Positions 47,769 through 56,361 of a stretch of 64,000 bases of DNA are shown one piece after another. Under the pieces are notes generated by a model. It was given only the letters and a program-made list of their open reading frames with translations, did not search any database and had not been told where the DNA came from. The stretch spans positions 1 through 64,000 of the forward strand of contig JBCBBT010000009.1 of the NCBI GenBank assembly GCA_038531315.1. Direction: 5' to 3'. Position 1 is the first letter of the stretch, and each line of letters opens with the position of its first letter. The position numbers were made by a program, and so were the translations under genes. This DNA comes from JAJFFW01 sp038531315 (GTDB lineage: Bacteria; Pseudomonadota; Alphaproteobacteria; Caulobacterales; Parvularculaceae).

Positions 47769-49313
47769 ATGCGAACCGCCGCACCGCAAATTGTCTGGTT
47801 CAAACGCGATCTGCGCGTTGTCGATCACGAACCGCTGGTCAGGGCCGCCGCCGCGGGGCCCGTGATCCCTCTCTATGTCGTCGAGCCGGGATTATGGGCG
47901 GAGCCCGATGCGTCCGGCCGCCACTGGGCGTTTATCGCCGAGAGCCTTCATGCGCTTGACCGCGATCTCAGAGCGCTGGGCGCGCCCCTCGTGGTGCGCT
48001 GCGGAGAGGTCGTAGAGGTGCTGTCCGGCATGGTGCGCGCAACCGGCGCTGACGGCCTCTGGTCCCATGAAGAAACCGGCAATGCATGGACTTACGCCCG
48101 CGACAAACGCGTCGCCGCCTGGGCGAGCGCGAACGGCGTTGCGTGGCGTGAAACACCGCAAGGCGGGGTCATTCGTCGCCTCAAAACACGCAATGGATGG
48201 GCGCGCCAATGGGACAAGGTCATGGCGCGCCAGGTTCTCGATCCGCCGCATCTGACGGCGGCGACAGGCGTTGCGAGCGCGCCTTTGAAGACGGCGGCGG
48301 CGCTCGGGCTCGACGATGATCCGTGTCCGGGGCGACAGGCGGGCGGCCGCGAGCAAGGGCTTTTATTGCTGGAGAGTTTTCTGGCCGAACGCGGCGCGCC
48401 CTATCGCCGGGCCATGTCGGCGCCGGGGCCGGGCGCCGCGCATTGTTCGCGGCTCTCGCCGCATCTTGCGTTCGGCACGCTCTCAATGCGTGAGGTCGCG
48501 CAGGCGACCTGGGCCCGCCAGCGCGCATTGAAACAAATGAGCGGCCCGGTCGGCGGCTGGCGCGGGTCAATGGCGTCATTTTCCAGCCGGCTTCACTGGC
48601 GACATCATTTCATGCAGAAGCTGGAAGATGAGCCGGGGCTTGAATTTGAAAATCTGCACCCGGCCTATAATGGCATGCGCCCGGCGGTCCCTGACCGTCA
48701 AAGGCTCGCGGCATGGTCAAACGGCGAGACCGGCTTGCCGTTTGTGGATGCGTGCATGCGGTGTCTGCGCGCCACCGGCTGGATGAACTTTCGAATGCGC
48801 GCCATGTTGATGGCGGTGGCGAGCTATCATCTCTGGTTGCCGTGGCGCGCGAGCGGCGCCGTTCTCGCCCGGCTGTTCACCGATTATGAGCCCGGCATTC
48901 ACTGGCCGCAGACCCAGATGCAGTCCGGCACCACGGGCATCAACACGGTGCGTATCTATAACCCCGTCAAACAGGGTTATGATCAGGACCCTGACGGCGC
49001 GTTTGTGCGTCAATGGATACCGGCGCTCCGCGCGGCGCCCGACGCCTATATCCACGAGCCGTGGAAATGGTCCGACGCCGGCTCGATCCTCGACAAAACC
49101 TATCCCGCGCCAATTGTGGATCACATAGCGGCGGCGCGCGCCGCCCGCGACAAGGTCCATGCCGTGCGCCGCGCCGCCGGTTTCGGGCGCGACGCCAAAG
49201 CGATCCAGTCGAAACACGGCAGCCGAAAGAGCGGCCTGAAACAGATGTCGGCCGCGCGTAAACGCGCCGGCAAGTCGCGCAGCGACACGGGACAACTTTC
49301 CCTTGACCTCTAG
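47769..49313 (+). CDS. Cryptochrome/DNA photolyase family protein
   Basis: The 514-residue flavoprotein uses blue light either to repair pyrimidine dimers or as a receptor. The antenna domain starts IVWFKRDLRVVDHEPL. The FAD-binding domain shows SRLSPHLAFGTLSMREV, SRLHWRHHFMQKLED, GLPFVDACMRCLRATGWMNFRMRAM, and the FAD-contact stretch MQSGTTGINTVRIYNP with YDQDPDGAFVRQWIPAL. Sequence is class I-like, but N/D choices at the flavin differ from E. coli PhrB, so repair versus signalling is open. A basic tail (RKSGLKQMSAARKRAGK) extends the C-terminus. A phr symbol would be premature. Confidence 0.88.
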   Translation: MRTAAPQIVWFKRDLRVVDHEPLVRAAAAGPVIPLYVVEPGLWAEPDASGRHWAFIAESLHALDRDLRALGAPLVVRCGEVVEVLSGMVRATGADGLWSHEETGNAWTYARDKRVAAWASANGVAWRETPQGGVIRRLKTRNGWARQWDKVMARQVLDPPHLTAATGVASAPLKTAAALGLDDDPCPGRQAGGREQGLLLLESFLAERGAPYRRAMSAPGPGAAHCSRLSPHLAFGTLSMREVAQATWARQRALKQMSGPVGGWRGSMASFSSRLHWRHHFMQKLEDEPGLEFENLHPAYNGMRPAVPDRQRLAAWSNGETGLPFVDACMRCLRATGWMNFRMRAMLMAVASYHLWLPWRASGAVLARLFTDYEPGIHWPQTQMQSGTTGINTVRIYNPVKQGYDQDPDGAFVRQWIPALRAAPDAYIHEPWKWSDAGSILDKTYPAPIVDHIAAARAARDKVHAVRRAAGFGRDAKAIQSKHGSRKSGLKQMSAARKRAGKSRSDTGQLSLDL

Positions 49314-49338
49314 CGGCCGCCGCCGCTTTTTTGGGACC

Positions 49339-50016
49339 ATGACGCCGTTCAAAATCTGCTGCATGCTGACGCCCGCCGAGATCGATATGGCGGTGGCGGC
49401 CGGGGCCCGCGCCGTCGGGCTTGTTGCGGACATGCCCAACGGACCCGGTATCTTGTCGGACGATAAAGTCAAAACGCTCGCCGACCATGTGCGCGCCGCC
49501 CATGGCGATGCGGTCTGGTCGGTCCTCCTGACGAGCCGGATCGACCCCGGCGAGATCGCCGATCACATCGCATCGACCGGCGTCAACACGGTCCAGATTG
49601 TCGACCATGACGGCATGGCCGCGATCCCTGAAATCCGTGCGGCGCATCCGACCGTTCGCGTCCTGCAAGTGGTCCACGTCGAAGATGAAAGCGCGATCGA
49701 CATCGCATCCGCAGCGGCGGGTGCGGCGGACTTTATACTGCTCGACTCAGGCAAACCCAGCAGCGCGGTCAAAACCTTCGGCGGCACCGGCGACACCCAT
49801 GACTGGACCATCAGCAGACAAATTGTCGAGGCGGTGGAAAAACCCGTCTTCCTCGCCGGCGGCCTCGGTCCGGACAATATACGCGCGGCGATGGCCGCCG
49901 TGCGCCCTTATGGCGTCGACATCTGTTCGGGCCTGCGCGACCGCGACAACGGCTATGTTCTGCTTGGCGAACGCCTCAGCGCGTTTGCGGCGGCCCTGGC
50001 GGCGCCCGCCGGGTGA
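49339..50016 (+). CDS. TrpF-like (phosphoribosylanthranilate isomerase family) protein
   Basis: The 225-residue beta-alpha barrel resembles TrpF: FKICCMLTPAEIDMAVAAGARAVGLV (catalytic Cys of the KICG-type site, here KICC), LLDSGKPSSAVKTFGGTGDTHDW (Asp and the GGTG phosphate loop), and VFLAGGLGPDNI. In canonical TrpF the first loop reads GFxxxPxSPR; here it is LVADMPNGPG, matching a paralogous subgroup. No trp gene adjoins it. It may isomerise a related phosphoribosyl-amine or serve as TrpF. The start is the ATG at 49339, after the photolyase stop. Confidence 0.8.
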   Translation: MTPFKICCMLTPAEIDMAVAAGARAVGLVADMPNGPGILSDDKVKTLADHVRAAHGDAVWSVLLTSRIDPGEIADHIASTGVNTVQIVDHDGMAAIPEIRAAHPTVRVLQVVHVEDESAIDIASAAAGAADFILLDSGKPSSAVKTFGGTGDTHDWTISRQIVEAVEKPVFLAGGLGPDNIRAAMAAVRPYGVDICSGLRDRDNGYVLLGERLSAFAAALAAPAG

Positions 50017-50096
50017 CGGCGCCGCACCGCGCTGCTGAGGGCGCAAATGCCGGCGGGCCACTTTCCAATCCGGCGGCGCGAGCCTAGATTGTCCCC

Positions 50097-50522
50097 ATGG
50101 CAAAACGTTTTGGATATGCGAAAGGCCCGAGCCAGCGACAGCTCCGGGCAGGCGAGCTTATCCGCCATGCGCTTGTGGAAATCTTCCAGCGCGAGGATTT
50201 GCGCGATCCGGCGTTGGCGGGCGTGTCGATCACCGTCTCTGAAGTGCGCGCTTCCCCGGACTTGAAGAACGCGACGGTATTTTGCGCGCCCCTCGGCGCG
50301 GGCCTCACCGCGCCGGAGGATGACGGCGCGCGCGGCGCGGTGATCGATGCGCTCAACAAGAGTTCGGCTTATCTGCGCGGGCTTCTGGGCCGGCGCATCG
50401 ATCTCAAATATACGCCCGCCCTGTCGTTTCGCGGCGATGACAGCTTTCAGGAAGCGCGCCGGATCGATGCGCTTCTCGACAGCCCGGAAGTGCGGCGCGA
50501 TCTGTATACGGATAAGGAATAG
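50097..50522 (+). CDS. rbfA: 30S ribosome-binding factor RbfA
   Basis: RbfA helps 16S rRNA 5'-end maturation and cold adaptation. The 141-residue KH-like protein has PSQRQLRAGELIRHALVEIF, DPALAGVSITVSEVRASPDLKNATVF and the C-terminal LKYTPALSFRGDDSFQEARRIDALL, all usual. It lies between the TrpF-like gene and truB rather than directly after infB, because the photolyase group intervenes. Confidence 0.95.
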   Translation: MAKRFGYAKGPSQRQLRAGELIRHALVEIFQREDLRDPALAGVSITVSEVRASPDLKNATVFCAPLGAGLTAPEDDGARGAVIDALNKSSAYLRGLLGRRIDLKYTPALSFRGDDSFQEARRIDALLDSPEVRRDLYTDKE

Positions 50523-50667
50523 GCGGCGTAGAAATAAGACCGCACAAGGTCGCTCCGGATCGCGGCCCGCGTCTTGACCGGTCGCCGCGCCCATGCTTTG
50601 AGGCTCGCCGCACAGAGCCACGTCGCCGTCCGAACCGGCGCTGGCCGCAATTACGGACCTGAACAAT

Positions 50668-51600
50668 ATGGGAAGACGCAGGAAAAAAGGCCGCCCGGTT
50701 TCCGGGTGGCTGATTGTCGACAAGGCCTATGATGTCGGCTCGACGGAGACGGTCTCGAAAGCCCGCTGGCTCTTGCAGGCGCAAAAAGCCGGGCACGCAG
50801 GAACGCTCGACCCCCTCGCGACCGGCGTATTGCCAATTGCTTTCGGCGAGGCCACGAAAACCGTTCCTTATGTCATGGACGCACAAAAGACCTATCGCTT
50901 CACCGCGCGCTGGGGGGCGGCGACCGCAACGGACGACGCCGAAGGCGCCGTGATCGCGACCGCCGACCATCGCCCGTCGCCGACGGAAATTGAGGCGGTG
51001 TTGCCCGACTTTACCGGCGAGATTGAGCAGATCCCGCCGCAGTTCTCTGCGATCAAGATCGACGGCGAGCGCGCCTATGATATCGCGCGCGACGGCGAGG
51101 CGGTGGCGATCCCGTCGCGCCCGGTCATGATCCACGCATTGCATCTGATCGAAACGCCGGACGCGGACACCGCCGTTTTTGAAGCGGTCACGGGCAAGGG
51201 CGCTTATGTGCGCGCGCTCGTCCGCGATATCGCCGAGGCGCTCGGGACCCGCGGTCACGTCAGCGCGCTGCGCCGCGTTGCGGTCGGGCCGTTCCACGCC
51301 GACGACGGCGTCGCCATTGCAGACCTTGAAAAACTGGAGACGCCCGAGTTGCGCGATGAAATGCTCTGCGGTCTCGACGTCGCGCTTTCGGCGATGCCGC
51401 AGACGGCGGTCTCCGGCGCGGAAGCGGAAAAATTACGCAAAGGCCAGGCGGCCGTCATTCAGCCCGCCGCCGCCAAAGGCATTCGCGGCGAACGGTCCGG
51501 ATTTATTCCTGAAGTATTCGCTTCGCTGCATGGCGATCCCGTCGCAATTTGCGCGCTCGACGGCCTGAAGTTGAAACCTGTACGGGTTTTTAACCTTTAA
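50668..51600 (+). CDS. truB: tRNA pseudouridine-55 synthase
   Basis: TruB makes pseudouridine 55 in the T-loop of tRNAs. The 310-residue protein has GWLIVDKAYDVGSTETVSKARW, the catalytic Asp in HAGTLDPLATGVLPIAFGEATK, YRFTARWGAATATDDAEG, and a C-terminal PUA-like part (residues 245-310). The ATG at 50668 fits. 145 bp separate it from rbfA without another gene. Confidence 0.95.
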   Translation: MGRRRKKGRPVSGWLIVDKAYDVGSTETVSKARWLLQAQKAGHAGTLDPLATGVLPIAFGEATKTVPYVMDAQKTYRFTARWGAATATDDAEGAVIATADHRPSPTEIEAVLPDFTGEIEQIPPQFSAIKIDGERAYDIARDGEAVAIPSRPVMIHALHLIETPDADTAVFEAVTGKGAYVRALVRDIAEALGTRGHVSALRRVAVGPFHADDGVAIADLEKLETPELRDEMLCGLDVALSAMPQTAVSGAEAEKLRKGQAAVIQPAAAKGIRGERSGFIPEVFASLHGDPVAICALDGLKLKPVRVFNL

Positions 51601-51762
51601 AATCTGACAGGCGCGCGCGCATGCCTTCTCGGCTTTGTGGTCGCGCCTCAGCCCATCACCCAACTGTGAGCCTCGGTGACCGCTTCGTCATGTGCGTTCG
51701 GCGGTTGGCGTTCCTACATTGCATCCGGCGCGTGATAAAGTGATCACCACAAGGAGCAATTG

Positions 51763-52557
51763 ATGCGTAAGAGTTTTAGTAAAGGCGCCCTGACGATTTC
51801 GACAGCGCTTACAACGGCCTTGACGGCTGGCCTCGCGACGTCTCCGGCGAACGCTGGCGATATTTTCAATTTCGAACCCGCGCCGTCGCGCGCCTACATT
51901 TCGGTTTTCGGCGGCGGATCATTTTTGAACGACAGCGATTTCGCCGGCGTTTCAAATCCGGACGCGGGCGTGCCCGGCCCGACAGGCGTCGCCGGCGCGC
52001 CGCTCGACGTCGCGCTTGATTATTCAACCGGCTTTACGGTCGGCGGCGCGGTCGGCAAGCAGTTGCCATTCACTTATTTCGGCATTTTCCAGCCGCGGCT
52101 CGAGATCGAGGTGAGCTATCTGGAAAACGATATCGACGCCGGCTCATTTAATGGCGGCGTCCAGACATTCGGCGGCCAGCAAGAAGCGATCTTCGTTTAT
52201 CTGAACAATTATTCCGATATTCGCTGGTCGCAAAATCAGGCGTTCGTTCCTTATATCGGCGGCGGTCTCGGTGCGGCCTTTATCGATTCCGATGTCGGCT
52301 ATTTCCCCGCGAGCGCGTCAGCGCCCACATTCGCCGTCCAGGGCAGCGACACTGCCTTTGCCGGCCATATCGCGGCGGGCGCGAGTTATGCGCTCGGTCA
52401 AAACGCCGAGCTCTTCACTGAGGGGCGCTATTTCCGGATCCGGAACGCGCAGTTTGAGCGAAATTTTGTCGGCGGCGGTAATCAGATTTTTGTCGGCGAC
52501 GTCGATGACGATATTGCCGGCTTCACGGTTACCGGCGGCCTGCGCTGGAAATTCTGA
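51763..52557 (+). CDS. Outer-membrane beta-barrel protein
   Basis: The 264-residue product begins after AAGGAG with a signal peptide ending SPANAG. It then consists of alternating hydrophobic beta strands (RAYISVFGGGSFL, TVGGAVGKQLP, RLEIEVSYLEND, FVPYIGGGLGAAFID, AGHIAAGASYALG, FTVTGGLRWKF) ending with a C-terminal Phe. This is the pattern of small OmpA/Opa-like barrels of eight strands. No peptidoglycan-binding domain follows. It lies between truB and rpsO with its own terminator, so it is an independent unit. Confidence 0.85.
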   Translation: MRKSFSKGALTISTALTTALTAGLATSPANAGDIFNFEPAPSRAYISVFGGGSFLNDSDFAGVSNPDAGVPGPTGVAGAPLDVALDYSTGFTVGGAVGKQLPFTYFGIFQPRLEIEVSYLENDIDAGSFNGGVQTFGGQQEAIFVYLNNYSDIRWSQNQAFVPYIGGGLGAAFIDSDVGYFPASASAPTFAVQGSDTAFAGHIAAGASYALGQNAELFTEGRYFRIRNAQFERNFVGGGNQIFVGDVDDDIAGFTVTGGLRWKF

Positions 52558-52606
52558 TAAGCCCCTGAGCGTCTTTTACCCCTCCCTCCTGAAGACGCTA
52601 CACACT

Positions 52607-52642
52607 GAGCCGCCTCCGGCCCCCGGATGGCGGCTCTTTTTT
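52607..52642 (+). terminator. Intrinsic terminator after the beta-barrel gene
   Basis: GAGCCGCC...GGCGGCTC with a nested TCCGG/CCGGA stem is followed by a run of T, 50 bp past the barrel stop codon. Confidence 0.85.
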
Positions 52643-52863
52643 CGCTTGTTGCGTGAGCGTCTTCTTTGTCGGTGCGCATTTGTCGGTGCGCGCGCAGGGG
52701 CCCGGCGCATGGCCTTTGCGGTCGCTCAAACCGGCCCGGCGCCCGGCCGCATGCGGACCCTTGCAAAACCGCGCCGTTTCCCCCATAAGCCGCCGCAATT
52801 GATCTGACCCTGCTGGACGGCGTCCTGGCAGGGCCTTGAGTTCTCGGCGCCGCGGAGAAAAAA

Positions 52864-53133
52864 ATGTCTATTACCCCAGAGCGCAAATCTGCGCTGATCA
52901 AAGAGTATGGCGTGAAAGACGGCGACACGGGGTCGCCGGAAGTACAGGTTGCGATCCTGTCGGAACGTATTTCGAACCTGACCGAACATTTCAAAGGCCA
53001 CAAAAAAGACAACCACTCGCGCCGCGGGCTTTTGAAAATGGTGTCGCAGCGTCGCCGCCTTCTCGACTATGTCCGCGCAAAAGATGAAAGCCGCTATAAG
53101 ACGTTGATCGAACGTCTTGGTCTGCGTCGCTAG
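52864..53133 (+). CDS. rpsO: 30S ribosomal protein S15
   Basis: S15 binds 16S rRNA near the central three-way junction and is an early assembly protein. The 89-residue product has the full signature: RKSALIKEYGVKDGDTGSPEVQVAILSERI (motif DTGSPEVQVA), LTEHFKGHKKDNHSRRGLL, and LDYVRAKDESRYKTLIERLGLRR. Length is exactly typical. It is usually followed by pnp; here an SDR gene lies between them. The leader carries purine-rich GAGAAAAAA before the ATG. Confidence 0.97.
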   Translation: MSITPERKSALIKEYGVKDGDTGSPEVQVAILSERISNLTEHFKGHKKDNHSRRGLLKMVSQRRRLLDYVRAKDESRYKTLIERLGLRR

Positions 53134-53169
53134 TCGGCCCTGCGCCGCGGTTTTCCGGGAAGGAACCCA

Positions 53170-53946
53170 ATGAAACTATCGGGCGAGACAGCCATTATCA
53201 CCGGCGGCGCTTCCGGCCTTGGCGGCGCAACAGCGGAAGCGCTCACCGCCGCCGGCGCACGGGTCGCCATCTGGGATCTCAACGACGAAAAAGGCGAAAC
53301 GCACGCGCGCAAGCTCGGCGGCGTATTCTGCAAAGTCGATGTCGCCGATGAAGACAGCGTCAAGGCGGCGCTGTCGAAGTCGATCGCCGAAGTCGGCGCG
53401 CCGCGCATTCTCGTGAATTGCGCGGGCATTGCGACGGGCGAGAAAGTGATCGGCAACAAGGTCGATGACGCCCGCCGCCCGCACCGGCTGGACTCCTTCG
53501 CCCGGGTTATCAATGTCAATCTGATCGGCACGTTCAATTGCATCCGTCTCGTGGCGGAAGAAATTGAAAAGCTGGAGCCGCTCGAAGACGGCGAACGCGG
53601 CGTGATCATCAACACCGCGTCGGTCGCCGCTTTTGAAGGCCAGGTCGGTCAGGCCGCTTATTCCGCGTCGAAAGGCGGCGTTGTCGGCATGACCCTGCCG
53701 ATTGCGCGCGATCTCATGAACGCCGGCATTCGCTGTAACACAATCGCGCCGGGCATTTTCTGGACGCCCATGATGGCGGGCATGGATCAGAAAATTCAGG
53801 ACGCGCTCGGCGCAATGGTGCCGTTCCCGAAACGGCTCGGCAAACCTGAAGAATTCGCTTCGCTGGCCCTCGAAATCTGTCGCAACGTCATGATCAATGG
53901 CGAAACCTTGCGGCTCGACGGCGCCATCCGAATGCAGCCCCGATAA
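53170..53946 (+). CDS. Short-chain dehydrogenase (3-hydroxyacyl-CoA dehydrogenase type)
   Basis: The 258-residue NAD-dependent oxidoreductase has the Rossmann motif TGGASGLGGATAEAL, DV at the adenine pocket (CKVDVADED), NCAGI, the catalytic Ser-Tyr-Lys (NTASVAAF; YSASKGG) and IAPGIFWTPM. The NAD-favouring Asp after strand 2 is in IWDLND. It most resembles HSD17B10/type-2 3-hydroxyacyl-CoA dehydrogenases (RxxINVNLIGTFN-CIR pattern), acting in fatty-acid or branched-chain acyl-CoA oxidation. It stands between rpsO and pnp, 36 bp after rpsO, with its own terminator. Confidence 0.9.
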   Translation: MKLSGETAIITGGASGLGGATAEALTAAGARVAIWDLNDEKGETHARKLGGVFCKVDVADEDSVKAALSKSIAEVGAPRILVNCAGIATGEKVIGNKVDDARRPHRLDSFARVINVNLIGTFNCIRLVAEEIEKLEPLEDGERGVIINTASVAAFEGQVGQAAYSASKGGVVGMTLPIARDLMNAGIRCNTIAPGIFWTPMMAGMDQKIQDALGAMVPFPKRLGKPEEFASLALEICRNVMINGETLRLDGAIRMQPR

Positions 53947-53957
53947 TAAAAAGCACC

Positions 53958-53981
53958 GCGCCGCCGCTAAGGCGGCGCTTT
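53958..53981 (+). terminator. Intrinsic terminator before pnp
   Basis: GCGCCGCC-GCTAA-GGCGGCGC is followed by TTTGCT, 12 bp past the SDR stop codon. The T-run is short. Confidence 0.7.
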
Positions 53982-54086
53982 GCTATCAGGCTGCCAATCC
54001 GACGCGCTCAGACAATCCGGTCTTTGCGCCATTTGACGAAAGTCCGCATAGAGAAAAAAGCGGACTGATATGAAAGTAGAAACGAT

Positions 54087-56207
54087 ATGTTCAATATCAC
54101 CAAAAAATCGATGCAATGGGCGGGACGCACGCTGACGCTTGAAACGGGCCGCATCGCCCGGCAGGCCGACGGCGCTGTTCTTGCGACCTATGGGGAAACA
54201 TCCGTGCTGGCGACCGTCGTCGGCGCCAAGGAAGCAAACCCTGCGTTCGATTTCTTTCCGCTGACTGTTCACTACCAGGAAAAGTATTACGCAGCCGGCC
54301 GCGTGCCCGGCGGCTACTTCAAGCGCGAAGGCCGTCCGACGGAAAAAGAAACCCTCACCTCGCGCCTTATCGACCGGCCGATCCGTCCGCTGTTTGCGCC
54401 CGGCTTTAAAAACGAAGTGCTCGTAGTCGCACAGGTTGTTTCCCACGATATGGAAAATGACCCGGATGTGGTCGCCATGGTCGCCGTTTCGGCGGCGTTG
54501 ACGATTTCAGGGATCCCGTTCCTCGGGCCGATCGGCGCCGCGCGCGTCGGCTACAAGGACGGCGACTATGTCATCAACCCGACGATTGAAGACCTGCCCG
54601 AAGGCGATCTCGATCTTGTCATGGCGGGCACATCCGACGCTGTCATGATGGTCGAATCCGAAGCCAAAGAGCTTTCCGAAGATGTCATGCTCGGTGCGGT
54701 TGTCGCCGGCCACGATGCAGCGAAGGAAGCGGTTAACTTCATTCTCGATTTCGCACAGGATTGCGCGAAGGAGCCGTGGGACTTTACGCCGCCGGATCAT
54801 TCCGAGCACGAAGGAAAAGTCCGTGCGCTTGTCGAGGCGGACGTCACGGCCGCGTATCAGGAGCGGATCAAACAGGTGCGCCAGGAAAAGATCGCGGCGG
54901 CGAAAGCAAAGGCTGTCGAAGCGCTCTGCGATGAAGAAGACGAGAACGCGCTTGAGAAGTCCGTCGTCTCCAGCCTTTTCAAGAAGATCGAGTCTGATCT
55001 TGTCCGCGGCGGCATTCTCGACACCGGCGAACGCATCGACGGGCGCGACACCAAAACGGTTCGCCCGATCGTCGCCGAAGCCGGCGTATTGCCGCGCACG
55101 CACGGATCGTCGCTGTTCACGCGCGGCGAGACGCAGGCGCTCGTCGTTGCAACGCTTGGCACCGGTGATGATGAGCAGTTCATCGATGCGCTTTCCGGCA
55201 CGTACAAAGAAAACTTCCTTTTGCACTATAACTTCCCGCCCTATTCGGTCGGCGAAGTGGGCCGCATGGGCTTTACCGGACGCCGTGAAATTGGCCACGG
55301 CAAGCTTGCCTGGCGTGCGGTGCGTGCGGTTCTTCCGTCTCAGGAAGAGTTTCCCTATGTGATCCGGCTGGTCTCCGAAATCACCGAGTCGAATGGGTCG
55401 TCGTCGATGGCGACGGTCTGCGGCGCGTCGCTCGCCATGATGGATGCGGGCGTTCCCGTGAAGCGTCCGGTGGCGGGGATCGCTATGGGCCTGATCCTTG
55501 AGGGCGAACGGTTCGCCGTACTGTCCGATATTCTTGGCGATGAAGATCATCTCGGCGATATGGACTTTAAGGTTGCGGGTTCTGATGCCGGCGTTACGTC
55601 GTTGCAGATGGACATTAAAATTGCGGGCATTACGGAAGAAATCATGCAGCAGGCTCTTGCGCAGGCGAAAGACGGCCGCATGCATATTCTTGGCGAAATG
55701 GCGAAAGCCCTCGACAATGCGCGCGACGATCTTGGCGAATACGCCCCGCGCATCGAGACCATGCAGATTTCGACCGACAAAATCCGCGATGTTATCGGGT
55801 CCGGCGGCAAGGTTATTCGCCAGATTGTTGAAGAGACCGGCGCCAAGGTCGATATCAATGACGACGGCCTGATCAAGATCGCGTCGAGCGACAAGGCCAC
55901 CATCGAGGCGGCGCGCAAATGGATCCATTCCATTGTCGCAGAGCCGGAAGTTGGCGAGGTCTACCGCGGCAAGGTCGTCAAGACGATGGACTTCGGCGCG
56001 TTCGTGAATTTCTTCGGCGCGCGTGACGGCCTTGTTCATATCTCGCAGCTGAATGACGGTCGTCCGGAGAAAACCACTGACGTCGTCAAGGAAGGCGATG
56101 AAGTCTGGGTCAAACTGCTCGGCTTTGACGATCGCGGCAAAGTGCGCCTTTCCATGAAAGTCGTCGATCAGGAAACCGGTAAAGAAATCCCGAAAGACGA
56201 CGCTTAA
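54087..56207 (+). CDS. pnp: Polynucleotide phosphorylase
   Basis: PNPase degrades RNA 3' to 5' with phosphate and is part of the degradosome. The 706-residue protein has two RNase PH domains (first RIARQADGAVLATYGETSVLATVV; second RTHGSSLFTRGETQALVVATLG with the catalytic SDxxxDEDHLGDMDFKVAG region). An alpha-helical linker precedes KH (MQISTDKIRDVIGSGGKVIRQI, motif VIGSGGKVIRQI) and S1 (GKVVKTMDFGAFVNFFG). Length is normal. The first RNase PH copy lacks the catalytic pair, as in all bacterial PNPases. Confidence 0.97.
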   Translation: MFNITKKSMQWAGRTLTLETGRIARQADGAVLATYGETSVLATVVGAKEANPAFDFFPLTVHYQEKYYAAGRVPGGYFKREGRPTEKETLTSRLIDRPIRPLFAPGFKNEVLVVAQVVSHDMENDPDVVAMVAVSAALTISGIPFLGPIGAARVGYKDGDYVINPTIEDLPEGDLDLVMAGTSDAVMMVESEAKELSEDVMLGAVVAGHDAAKEAVNFILDFAQDCAKEPWDFTPPDHSEHEGKVRALVEADVTAAYQERIKQVRQEKIAAAKAKAVEALCDEEDENALEKSVVSSLFKKIESDLVRGGILDTGERIDGRDTKTVRPIVAEAGVLPRTHGSSLFTRGETQALVVATLGTGDDEQFIDALSGTYKENFLLHYNFPPYSVGEVGRMGFTGRREIGHGKLAWRAVRAVLPSQEEFPYVIRLVSEITESNGSSSMATVCGASLAMMDAGVPVKRPVAGIAMGLILEGERFAVLSDILGDEDHLGDMDFKVAGSDAGVTSLQMDIKIAGITEEIMQQALAQAKDGRMHILGEMAKALDNARDDLGEYAPRIETMQISTDKIRDVIGSGGKVIRQIVEETGAKVDINDDGLIKIASSDKATIEAARKWIHSIVAEPEVGEVYRGKVVKTMDFGAFVNFFGARDGLVHISQLNDGRPEKTTDVVKEGDEVWVKLLGFDDRGKVRLSMKVVDQETGKEIPKDDA

Positions 56208-56232
56208 GTCTTTCTCTCGATGCGAAACCAGG

Positions 56233-56262
56233 AAAAGGCCCCGCCAAAAGCGGGGCCTTTTT
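56233..56262 (+). terminator. Intrinsic terminator after pnp
   Basis: AAAAGGCCCCGC-CAAAA-GCGGGGCCTTTTT forms a strong stem with T-run, 25 bp past the pnp stop. Confidence 0.9.
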
Positions 56263-56361
56263 GCAACTATCGGCGAGAATGCGCCCCGGGCGCTCGGCCC
56301 GCGCGGGCGAACGCGATAAACTTATAGACGTCCGTTTCCCCTCAGGAGAGGAGCCAGAGCC

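Noticed and set aside
54507..56039. A 510-codon open frame antisense to pnp
   Set aside because: Shadow frame with no recognisable domain; pnp motifs are intact on the plus strand.
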